Below, piece after piece: positions 51,123-60,076 of a stretch of 64,000 bases of DNA (position 1 is the stretch's first letter; each line of letters opens with the position of its first letter). The stretch is taken from positions 124,001 to 188,000 of the forward strand of contig NZ_CP160453.1 in assembly GCF_040744945.1 (NCBI RefSeq), given 5' to 3'. Below the pieces are notes generated by a model, which worked only from the letters and a program-made list of their open reading frames with translations, did not search any database and was not told where the DNA came from. Source of the stretch: Saccharothrix sp. HUAS TT1 (GTDB lineage: Bacteria; Actinomycetota; Actinomycetes; Mycobacteriales; Pseudonocardiaceae). The translations under genes and the position numbers were made by a program.

Positions 51123-51190
51123 CCCGAACGGACCAGCGATCGGCTTGCCGCGAGCGGCCGGAGCGGTTCATCCTGGGTCCGGGAGGCGCC

Positions 51191-52600
51191 ATGCAACCGG
51201 ACCCGGGACGGCTCGCGCACGTGCGCGACGTGGTGCTGGGCGGGGATCGGGCTCGTGGTGCGCGGCAGCTGATCGTGGACTCGTGGCGGCGGTCGCTGGC
51301 CGCGCGGGTCGACCCCGAGCGGCACGAGGCGCCGGTGGTGCTCGACCCGGACGAGGTCGCCGACCTGCGCGGGGCGCACCCGCTCGCGGCGGTGCTGCCG
51401 GTGCTGCGCGAGACGCTGCTCGGCATCGCCGACGAGGCGCAGCACGTCATGATCGTCACCGACGCGGACGGCAACGTCCTGTGGTGCGAGGGCTCGACGT
51501 CCGTGCGCGGCCTGGCCGAACGGGTGCGGCTGACCGAGGGCGCGTGCTGGGCCGAGTCCTCGGCGGGCACGAACGCGATGGGCACCGCGCTGGCGGTCGG
51601 CGCGCCGGTGACCGTGCACTCCGCCGAGCACCTGGTGCGGACCTACCACGGGTGGACGTGCTCGGCGAGCCCCGTGCGCGACCCCGACACCGGCCGCACG
51701 ATCGGCGTGGTGGACGTCAGCGGGCCGTTGAGCAGCACGCACCCGGCGATGGCGGCGCTGGTGTCGGCCGCCGCGCGGTTGGCCGAGAGCCAGGCGCAGG
51801 TGCGGCTGGCGGCCCGCGACGAGCGGTTGCGGGCGGTGAACCTGCGGCACCTGGTCGGCCTGCGCGGCGAGCCGGGCGCGCTGCTCGGCCCGAGCGGCCG
51901 GGTGCTGACCGCCGTGCCGGACCTCCCGGTCGCGCGGGTAGACGTGACGGCCGACCGGGTGCGGTTGCCCGACGGCCGGGAAGCGCTCCTGGAGCCGTTG
52001 GACGAGGGGTACCTGCTCCGGGTGCCACGACCGGGCAACCGAAGACCCGTGCTGTCGCTGCGGTTCCTGGGCGAGCCGACCGGCTCCCTGGACGGCCGGC
52101 CGCTGGCGCTGTCGCTGCGGCACGCCGAGCTGCTGACGGCGCTGGCGCTGCACCCGCGCGGGCTGACCGCCGAGCAGCTGGCGCTGCGGCTGTACGGCGA
52201 GCGCGGCAACCCGACCACCGTGCGGGCCGAGCTGCACCGGTTGCGCGACCGGCTCGGCGGGGTGCTGCTGACCAGGCCGTACCGGCTGTCGGCCGACGTC
52301 CGCGGCGACTTCCTGGCGGTGCGCGACGCGCTGCGCGCCGGCGACGTCACGACGGCCGCGGCGGCGTACCGGGGCGAGCTGCTGCCCCGGTCCGACGCGC
52401 CGGTGGTGCGCGACGAGCGGGAGGACCTGGTGGCGGCGCTGCGCCGGGGCCTGCTCGACCGGGGCGACGCGGAGGCGCTGTGGGCGTTCGCGCTCGTGGC
52501 GGAGGACGTGGCGGTGCTGGAGCGGCTGGTGCGCCTGCTGCCGCGCACCGACCCGCGCCGCGGGGTGGCCTCCGCCCGGCTGCGACGCGCCCTGGTCTGA
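51191..52600 (+). CDS. GAF-domain regulator with C-terminal winged helix (AcoR/SARP-like)
   Basis: A 469-residue regulator. Residues about 60-200 form the GAF-like sensor found in AcoR-type activators (VMIVTDADGNVLWCEGSTSV, GACWAESSAGTNAMGTALAV, RTYHGWTCSASPVRDPDTGR). There is no AAA+ domain; instead residues 275-400 look like a winged helix of the SARP type (LSLRFLGEPTGSLDGRPLAL, LYGERGNPTTVRAELHRLRD). Such actinobacterial proteins are usually divergent from aldehyde dehydrogenase genes, as here, and are thought to sense aldehyde or alcohol stress. ATG 51191 follows GGGAGGCG. Confidence 0.85.
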   Translation: MQPDPGRLAHVRDVVLGGDRARGARQLIVDSWRRSLAARVDPERHEAPVVLDPDEVADLRGAHPLAAVLPVLRETLLGIADEAQHVMIVTDADGNVLWCEGSTSVRGLAERVRLTEGACWAESSAGTNAMGTALAVGAPVTVHSAEHLVRTYHGWTCSASPVRDPDTGRTIGVVDVSGPLSSTHPAMAALVSAAARLAESQAQVRLAARDERLRAVNLRHLVGLRGEPGALLGPSGRVLTAVPDLPVARVDVTADRVRLPDGREALLEPLDEGYLLRVPRPGNRRPVLSLRFLGEPTGSLDGRPLALSLRHAELLTALALHPRGLTAEQLALRLYGERGNPTTVRAELHRLRDRLGGVLLTRPYRLSADVRGDFLAVRDALRAGDVTTAAAAYRGELLPRSDAPVVRDEREDLVAALRRGLLDRGDAEALWAFALVAEDVAVLERLVRLLPRTDPRRGVASARLRRALV

Positions 52601-52676
52601 CGGCTCGACTTGGTCTGACGGCTCGACCTGGTCCGGCGGCGCGAGGGCCGCGGCGGCACGAACTAGCCTGATCGAC

Positions 52677-53276
52677 ATGGGGTACTTCCGGCCGGGTGAC
52701 GTGGCGCTGCGCCGCGAGGTGCTGCACGGCGCGCCGTGGGCGGTGACGCCGACCCGGGTGGTGCGCGACGGCCCGGACCTGCTGGTCGTGTACACCGCGC
52801 CGGGCACCGAGTTCGGCTTCCACCCGCACCCGCGCACCCACCACTGGCAGGAGCTGGGCCGCACCCGCTGGAACGGCATCGGCAAGCTCCAGCTGCACCG
52901 CCCCGGCGACGCCTACTCGGTCGACCTGTACTGGCAGGGCGAGCAGCGCCGGTTCGCGGGCTTCTACCTGAACCTCCAGGAGCCGTTCCGGCGCACGGCG
53001 TTCGGCTTCGACACGCTCGACCACGCGATCGACTTCTGGGCGCCGGTCGACGGCGACTGGCGGGAGCTGGACCGCGACGAGTTCGAGCAGATGGTCGCCG
53101 ACGGCAAGTACGACGCCGCCGAGGCCGAGTCGATCCGGCGCACCGCCGAGGCGGTCGGGGCGATGCTGACCAGCGGCGACACGTGGTGGGACCCGGCGTG
53201 GGGGCGGTGGGAGCCGGACCCGGCCTGGCCGGCGCCGGTGCTGCCGCACGGCTGGCTGGACCACCCGCTGCCGTGA
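52677..53276 (+). CDS. DUF402 family protein (nucleoside di-/triphosphatase-like)
   Basis: The 199-residue protein starts MGYFRPGDVALRREVLHGAP and contains the DUF402 region (YLNLQEPFRRTAFGFDTLDH, AIDFWAPVDGDWRELDRDEF, EQMVADGKYDAAEAESIRRT), related to NtdP/Sa1684-type phosphatases. In this family the acidic residues bind metal ions and hydrolyse nucleotide phosphates. ATG 52677 lies 7 nt after TAGCCT, without a Shine-Dalgarno sequence, suggesting a leaderless start. Its stop overlaps the next gene by 4 bp. Confidence 0.85.
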   Translation: MGYFRPGDVALRREVLHGAPWAVTPTRVVRDGPDLLVVYTAPGTEFGFHPHPRTHHWQELGRTRWNGIGKLQLHRPGDAYSVDLYWQGEQRRFAGFYLNLQEPFRRTAFGFDTLDHAIDFWAPVDGDWRELDRDEFEQMVADGKYDAAEAESIRRTAEAVGAMLTSGDTWWDPAWGRWEPDPAWPAPVLPHGWLDHPLP

Positions 53277-53878
53277 AGGTCGTCCCGCTCTCCCCGCAAG
53301 CCCTGGTCGACGAGCTGGTCGGGCGCGTCGACGCGTTGCCGCGCGCCACGTGGGCCCGGGTGCTGCTCGACGGCGCCCGGCCGACCAGGCCCGGCGAGCT
53401 GGCGGACGCCCTGGTGGAGCCGCTGCGCGCGTTGGGGCGCCCGGTGCTGCGCGTGTCGGCCGACGACTTCCTGCGGCCCGCGTCGGTCCGGCTGGAGCAC
53501 GGCCGCGAAGACCCGGACTCGTTCCGCGACTCGTGGCTGGACGTCGGCGGGCTGGTCCGCGAGGTGCTGGAACCGCTCGACCCCGGCGGGTCGGGACGGG
53601 TGCTGCCGGCGCTGTGGAACGCCGCGACGGACCGGGCGCACCGGGCCGGCTACACGACGCTCGGCGCGGGCGGCGTGCTGCTGCTGGACGGCACGGTGCT
53701 GCTGGACAAGTGGCTGCCGTCGGAGCTGACCGTGCACCTGTGGCTGTCCGAGGGCGCGTTGGCCCGGCAGATGCCCGACGAGTGGCGCTGGACGCTGCCC
53801 GCGTACGCCGAGTACGAGCCGCGGGCCGATGTGACGGTGCGCTACGACCACCCCGCACGGCCCGCGCTCGTGGGATAG
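53273..53878 (+). CDS. Uridine kinase-like protein without a canonical P-loop
   Basis: The 201-residue protein resembles uridine kinase/P-loop proteins of actinobacteria (PVLRVSADDFLRPASVRLEH, FRDSWLDVGGLVREVLEPL, LLLDGTVLLDKWLPSELTVH). The N-terminal nucleotide-binding loop, normally VDGxxxxGKT, reads LLDGARPTRPGELADAL, so the GK(S/T) is missing. GTG 53273 overlaps the stop of the DUF402 gene (GTGA), so the two are translationally coupled. It may bind but not phosphorylate nucleosides, or use another substrate. Confidence 0.75.
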   Translation: MKVVPLSPQALVDELVGRVDALPRATWARVLLDGARPTRPGELADALVEPLRALGRPVLRVSADDFLRPASVRLEHGREDPDSFRDSWLDVGGLVREVLEPLDPGGSGRVLPALWNAATDRAHRAGYTTLGAGGVLLLDGTVLLDKWLPSELTVHLWLSEGALARQMPDEWRWTLPAYAEYEPRADVTVRYDHPARPALVG

Positions 53879-53905
53879 TGGAGCAGGACCGGGGGAGGTG
53901 CGGGG

Positions 53906-54181
53906 ATGGCCAGGCTGCAGGTGCTGCCGGCGCTGTGCCTGCCCGCGCTCTACGCCCTCACCCTCCTCGGCACGCCCGCCGAGCTGCTGGCCGCCGTGAC
54001 GGCCGCGGCCCTGGTCGTGCTGCTGCTCACCACCGCGCCGGTGGTGCAGGCCGCGCCCGCGTGGGTGCGGTCGCTGTCGATCCGCGAGAAGTCGCTGCGC
54101 GCCGCGTTCCTGCGGTTGCGCGACCCCGACGCGGCGGGTCGCCCCCGTCCTCGAGCACCGGGACTCGGCCTCAGCTCCTGA
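53906..54181 (+). CDS. Small membrane protein, 91 aa (YidC-linked)
   Basis: MARLQVLPALCLPALYALTL... has two hydrophobic segments (LPALCLPALYALTLLG, LLAAVTAAALVVLLLTTAPV) and a basic cytoplasmic tail (IREKSLRAAFLRLRDPDAAG). Proteins of this size and topology precede YidC paralogues in many actinobacterial genomes (DUF6412-like, from memory). The ATG 53906 is preceded by GGGGGAGG. The YidC gene follows 40 bp later. Confidence 0.72.
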   Translation: MARLQVLPALCLPALYALTLLGTPAELLAAVTAAALVVLLLTTAPVVQAAPAWVRSLSIREKSLRAAFLRLRDPDAAGRPRPRAPGLGLSS

Positions 54182-54221
54182 GGCCCGCAGTTCCCCTTGC
54201 TCTGAGGACGGAGTTCACCCC

Positions 54222-54890
54222 TTGTTCCACGCCCTGGGCTCAGCCCTGGCCGCGTTCGCCACGCCCGCACTGGCCATCGTCGCCTTCACCGCCGTCGTCC
54301 GCCTGCTCGTCCACCCGCTCAGCCGCGCCGCCGTGCGCGGCGAGAAGGCCCGTGCCGCCTTGGCGCCCGAAGTGCGCGAACTGTCCGAGAAGTACGGCAA
54401 GGACCGGGTCAAGCTCCAGGAGAAGACCCTGGAGCTGTACCGGTCCAACGGCACGTCCATGCTCGCCGGCTGCCTGCCCGCGCTCGTGCAGGCGCCGTTC
54501 TTCATGGTGATGTACCGGCTGGTCACCACCCCGAACCCGCTGCTGGACGGCACGCTGCTCGGCGTGCCGCTGGGTGCGCACTGGTTCGGCGAGTGGCGCC
54601 ACACGCCGGTGTTCCTGGCGCTGTTCGCCGTGCTCGCCGGGATCGCGTTCGCGACGTCCCGGTGGCAGGCGGCGGTGGCTGCCAGGAGCGGCGGGCCGCA
54701 GCCGCCGTTCGCGGGGCTGCTGCGGCTCCTGCCGTTCGGCACCGTGCTGATCGCCGCGGTGCTGCCGCTGGCGGCCGGTGTCTACCTGGTGACGACGACT
54801 AGCTGGACGCTGCTGGAGCGAGCTTTCCTGTACCGCGCAGTTCAGCTCCCGCCTCGTGCAGGTACTTCAGCACGAACCCGTACGACGTGA
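54222..54890 (+). CDS. YidC/Oxa1-family membrane protein insertase paralogue
   Basis: The 222-residue protein is a short YidC/Oxa1 homologue: a first membrane segment followed by the conserved cytoplasmic loop (RLLVHPLSRAAVRGEKARAA, LSEKYGKDRVKLQEKTLELY), then CLPALVQAPFFMVMYRLV and three more segments (VFLALFAVLAGIAFATS, LLRLLPFGTVLIAAVLPLAA). It inserts membrane proteins alongside or without SecYEG. Start codon TTG 54222 follows GAGGACGGAG. It is shorter than the housekeeping YidC in the rpmH-rnpA locus, so it is a second copy. Its last 92 bp overlap the convergent desaturase gene. Confidence 0.88.
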   Translation: MFHALGSALAAFATPALAIVAFTAVVRLLVHPLSRAAVRGEKARAALAPEVRELSEKYGKDRVKLQEKTLELYRSNGTSMLAGCLPALVQAPFFMVMYRLVTTPNPLLDGTLLGVPLGAHWFGEWRHTPVFLALFAVLAGIAFATSRWQAAVAARSGGPQPPFAGLLRLLPFGTVLIAAVLPLAAGVYLVTTTSWTLLERAFLYRAVQLPPRAGTSARTRTT

Positions 54891-55833
54891 ACAGGCCGCA
54901 CTCGGCGTAGGACACCGAGTGCCGCTGGCAGAAGTCGCGGACCAGCGCCTGCGCCCGGCGCAGGTGCGGTCGCGGCATGCTCGGGAACAGGTGGTGCTCG
55001 ATCTGGTAGTTCAGGCCGCCGAGCAGGAAGTCGGTGAACCAGCCGCCGGTGACGTTGCGGGAGGTCAGGACCTGCTTGCGGAGGAAGTCGAGCTGGTGGC
55101 CGGCCTGGAGCACCGGCATGCCCTTGTGGTTGGGCGCGAACGAGATGCCCATGTAGACGCCGAACAGCCCCTGGTGCACCGCGATGAACGCGATCGCCTT
55201 GCCGGGGGACATCAGCAGGAACACACCGCCCAGGTAGACCACGGCGTGCACGGCCAGCATCGCCAGCTCCAGCCGCCAGCTCTTGACCTCGCGGCGGGCC
55301 GCGGCGGCGGTGCTGATGACGTGCAGGCTGAAGCCTTCGAGCAGCAGCAGCGGGAAGAACAGGAACGCCTGGCGCTTGACGATCCAGCGGAAGAAGCCGC
55401 GCTTGCGGGCGGCCTGCTCGGCGCTGAACGCGAGGACGGCGATGTCGACGTCCGGGTCCTCGTCCTCGTGGTTCGGGTTGGCGTGGTGCTTGCTGTGCTT
55501 GCTCATCCACCAGCCGTAGCCGACGCCGACGAGCAGGTTGCCCAGCACGAAGCCCATGGCCTGGTTCAGCTTGTTGTCGGCGAACACCTGCCGGTGGCCG
55601 GCGTCGTGGCCGAGGAACGCGATCTGGGTGTAGACGACGGCGAGCACGGCGGCGGGCACGAGCTGCCACCACGAGTCGCCGATCAGCGCCATCGCCACCA
55701 CGGTGAGGGCGAACGCGGCGACCACGCCGACCAGGAAGGTGATGTAGAAACCGGTGCGCCGGTCCAGCAGACCCTGCTGCTTGACCAGCCTGGACAATTC
55801 AGCGAAGTCGCTGCCGCGGGCTTGGGTGCTCAC
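54799..55833 (-). CDS. Membrane fatty acid desaturase
   Basis: The 344-residue protein has the three histidine boxes of acyl-lipid/acyl-CoA desaturases: HDAGH (in FLGHDAGHRQVF), HSKHH (WMSKHSKHHANPNHE) and QIEHH (NYQIEHHLFPSMPR), with membrane segments between them. The di-iron centre introduces a double bond into fatty acyl chains in the membrane, using ferredoxin-type electrons. The QIEHH box resembles front-end/linoleoyl desaturases. GTG 55833 lies 6 nt after TACCCT and has no Shine-Dalgarno site (leaderless). A longer in-frame extension upstream is a shadow of the PucR gene. Confidence 0.92.
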   Translation of the reverse strand: MSTQARGSDFAELSRLVKQQGLLDRRTGFYITFLVGVVAAFALTVVAMALIGDSWWQLVPAAVLAVVYTQIAFLGHDAGHRQVFADNKLNQAMGFVLGNLLVGVGYGWWMSKHSKHHANPNHEDEDPDVDIAVLAFSAEQAARKRGFFRWIVKRQAFLFFPLLLLEGFSLHVISTAAAARREVKSWRLELAMLAVHAVVYLGGVFLLMSPGKAIAFIAVHQGLFGVYMGISFAPNHKGMPVLQAGHQLDFLRKQVLTSRNVTGGWFTDFLLGGLNYQIEHHLFPSMPRPHLRRAQALVRDFCQRHSVSYAECGLFTSYGFVLKYLHEAGAELRGTGKLAPAASS

Positions 55834-55865
55834 CCCCGGAGGGTACGGCGCGCGGCGGCGTCGGT

Positions 55866-57425
55866 TCAGCTCAGCCTGAGTTGCAACTGCGCGAACAGCC
55901 GGAGCAGCGGGTCGTCGAGATCGAACCCGCCCACCTCCGCCGCACGTCGGACGCGGTACCGGAGGGTGTTCGGGTGGACGTGCAACTTCGCGGCCGCGCT
56001 CTTCACATCGCCGAATTCGTCCAGGTAGACCAAAAGTGAACGGGCCAGTTCCCCGTCGAGCCGGGCGAGCCGCGGATCGCGGATGCGGGGGTGCTCGACC
56101 AGCAGGGCGAGCGTTTCGCTGATCAGCACGCGGGACCGGACGTCTTCGAGGGTGGCCACGTCGGCGTCCAGGTCGCGCGACATCGCGTCGAGCACCCGGT
56201 CGGCCTCGGCGCGGGAGATCATCACCTCGTCCACCGTGGGCACGGTCGAGCCGATCGCGCCCTGCACCCGCAGGCCCGTGTGCTTGCGCGCGGCGGCCAC
56301 GATCTCCCTGGTCAACGTCAGCAGCGGCGCCTTCGCGGGCAGGTCGGTCAGCAGCGCGTAGGTGCGCCCGTTCTGCCGGCTGACGAGCGCGCTGCGCCGG
56401 TACGCGGCGGCGTGCACCGAGATCAGGCTGGTCATCTCGGCGCGGCGCAGCTCGTGCTGGGTGCGGTCGGCGTGCTCCTGGCCGCGCAGGGCGAAGACCA
56501 CGACGGCGGCGGGCTTGTCCGGGTCGGCGCCGATCTGCTCGGCGATCGCCCCGGCGTCCATCCGGCCGTCGAGCAGGGACGCGAGCAGGTTCTCCCGGAA
56601 CGCGGCGGCGGGCTCGCGCTGCTGCACCAGGTGCAGGGCGGTGACCCGGGCCGCGCCGAGCAGCGCGCGTTCGGCCCGCTCGGTCAGCGGCGTGCCGCCC
56701 TCCTGCACCCAGATCGTGCCGAGCGGCTGCGCGCCCGCGTGGATGCCGACCGCGATCCGGCGGCGGATGCCCAGCTCGGGGCGCTCCTCGATCCGGACGA
56801 CCTCCTCGCCGGAGCGCAACCGCTGGTAGACGCCCCACTCGCGGAGCATCTTCAGGTACGGCTCGGGCCCCTGCCTGCCGAGGATGGACAGCCGGCGCAG
56901 CTCGTCCACCTCGTCGCTGGAGCGCGAGTAGGCCAGCACGCGGCTGGCGGTGTCCTCGATGCTGACGATGCCGCCGGTCAGCGAGGCGATGGTCTGGGCC
57001 AGGCCGAACAGGTCGCCGAGCACCTCGCCCGCGCCCGCGTCGGCGATCAGCCTGGCGTTCTGCACGACGCCCCTGGCCAGCGCTTCGAGGTGGTCCCAGC
57101 GGACCTCGGGCCGCACCGCCAGGAGGGCCACGCCCGCGTCCGCCGCCGCCTGCCGCAACGCGGGCGAGGGCGCGTCGACCTTGACCGCCACCGCCGCCGC
57201 TCCCCCGGCGCCGGCGGCCCTGACCAGCGGCGCCGCCGCCCGCCCGCGGGCGCCGACGACCAGCGCGAGGTCGCCGGGCCGCACGTCGGGCGGGTCCTCC
57301 GGGTCGAGGATGACCACGTCCAGGACGTCGGCCTCCAGCCCGTGCGGCGCGACCTGCACCTCGACCAGCGGATCGCCGAGCGCGATCAGGACCTGCCGCA
57401 GGCTCATCTTCTTGTCCAGTTCCAC
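55866..57425 (-). CDS. PucR-family regulator of proline catabolism (PruR-like)
   Basis: The 519-residue protein has the PucR/CdaR layout: an N-terminal region (VVILDPEDPPDVRPGDLALV), a GAF-like middle, and a C-terminal PucR helix-turn-helix (LLVYLDEFGDVKSAAAKLHV, HPNTLRYRVRRAAEVGG, residues about 465-505). It is divergent from the P5C dehydrogenase-proline dehydrogenase operon, and this regulator type activates proline use in mycobacteria and relatives (PruC/PruR). The GTG start at 57425 leaves a 99-bp gap for the shared control region. Confidence 0.88.
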   Translation of the reverse strand: MELDKKMSLRQVLIALGDPLVEVQVAPHGLEADVLDVVILDPEDPPDVRPGDLALVVGARGRAAAPLVRAAGAGGAAAVAVKVDAPSPALRQAAADAGVALLAVRPEVRWDHLEALARGVVQNARLIADAGAGEVLGDLFGLAQTIASLTGGIVSIEDTASRVLAYSRSSDEVDELRRLSILGRQGPEPYLKMLREWGVYQRLRSGEEVVRIEERPELGIRRRIAVGIHAGAQPLGTIWVQEGGTPLTERAERALLGAARVTALHLVQQREPAAAFRENLLASLLDGRMDAGAIAEQIGADPDKPAAVVVFALRGQEHADRTQHELRRAEMTSLISVHAAAYRRSALVSRQNGRTYALLTDLPAKAPLLTLTREIVAAARKHTGLRVQGAIGSTVPTVDEVMISRAEADRVLDAMSRDLDADVATLEDVRSRVLISETLALLVEHPRIRDPRLARLDGELARSLLVYLDEFGDVKSAAAKLHVHPNTLRYRVRRAAEVGGFDLDDPLLRLFAQLQLRLS

Positions 57426-57524
57426 AACGACGGGCGGCCAAGCCTAGACGCGCGCACAACGGGACGCATGGTTGGAAGTCCTACCGTTGGGACACCCCTG
57501 AACTTTGTGGCGAAGGAGCTGCTT

Positions 57525-59150
<1,626 letters not shown>

Positions 59151-59152
59151 TC

Positions 59153-60076
59153 ATGCTCCGCTCCACGCTGCTCGCCGCCGCCCGCTCCGGCGCCGTCCGC
59201 GGGCTGGTCGAACGCACGCCGCTGACCCGGCCGGTGGTCAAGCGCTTCATCTCCGGCGACGACGTGGACGCGGCCGTCGCCACCACCGGCGAGGTGCTGG
59301 CCGACGGCCGGTACGTCACGCTGGACCACCTCGGCGAGGACACCCGGGACGCGGCGCAGGCCACCGCCACCGTCGAGGCGTACCTGGACCTGCTGCGCCG
59401 GCTCGAACTCGCCGGGCACACCGAGCGGGCCGAGGTGTCGGTCAAGCTGTCCGCGGTCGGGCAGTTCCTGCCCGAGGACGGCGAGAAGATCGCGCTGGAG
59501 AACGCCCGCCGGATCTGCTCGGCGGCGGGCGCGGTCGGCACCACGGTCACCCTGGACATGGAGGACCACACCACCACCGACTCGACCCTGGGCATCCTGC
59601 GCGAGCTGCGGGTGGACTTCCCGTGGGTGGGCGCGGTGCTCCAGGCGTACCTGAAGCGGACCGAGCAGGACTGCCGGGACCTGGCGCACGCCGGGTCCCG
59701 GGTCCGCCTGTGCAAGGGCGCTTACAAGGAGCCCGACTCGGTGGCGTTCCAGGACAAGTCCGACGTCGACCTGTCGTACGTGCGGTGCCTGAAGGTGCTG
59801 ATGGCGGGCGAGGGCTACCCGATGGTCGCCTCGCACGACCCGCGGCTGATCGCCATCGCGGGCGAGCTGGCCAAGGACCGCTCGCCGAGCAGCTACGAGT
59901 ACCAGATGCTGTACGGCATCCGGCCCGACGAGCAGCGCCGCATCGCCGCATCGGGCAACCGGATGCGGGTCTACGTGCCCTACGGCGACGAGTGGTACGG
60001 CTACTTCATGCGGCGGCTGGCCGAGCGACCGGCGAACGTGGCGTTCTTCCTGCGCTCGCTGGTCACCACGGGCTGA
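59153..60076 (+). CDS. Proline dehydrogenase
   Basis: A 307-residue FAD-dependent enzyme oxidising proline to P5C. Motifs: VSVKLSAVGQFL, VTLDMEDHTTTDSTLGIL, AVLQAYLKRTEQD, RVRLCKGAYKEPDSVAF, VASHDPRLIAIA, YEYQMLYGIRPDEQRR, and RVYVPYGDEWYGYFMRRLAERPAN at the C-terminus, all typical of monofunctional PRODH. Start and stop fit the preceding P5C dehydrogenase closely. Its 3' end overlaps the convergent P-loop/TPR gene by 14 bp. Confidence 0.96.
   Translation: MLRSTLLAAARSGAVRGLVERTPLTRPVVKRFISGDDVDAAVATTGEVLADGRYVTLDHLGEDTRDAAQATATVEAYLDLLRRLELAGHTERAEVSVKLSAVGQFLPEDGEKIALENARRICSAAGAVGTTVTLDMEDHTTTDSTLGILRELRVDFPWVGAVLQAYLKRTEQDCRDLAHAGSRVRLCKGAYKEPDSVAFQDKSDVDLSYVRCLKVLMAGEGYPMVASHDPRLIAIAGELAKDRSPSSYEYQMLYGIRPDEQRRIAASGNRMRVYVPYGDEWYGYFMRRLAERPANVAFFLRSLVTTG

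Noticed and set aside
49751..52885. A 1044-codon extended aldehyde dehydrogenase
   Set aside because: The extension is antisense to the GAF regulator; a strong GAGGAGG site and ATG at 51058 fix the start.
54799..57459. A single 886-codon protein joining the desaturase to upstream sequence
   Set aside because: The upstream part is an off-frame reading of the PucR gene; the desaturase family starts at GTG 55833 behind TACCCT.
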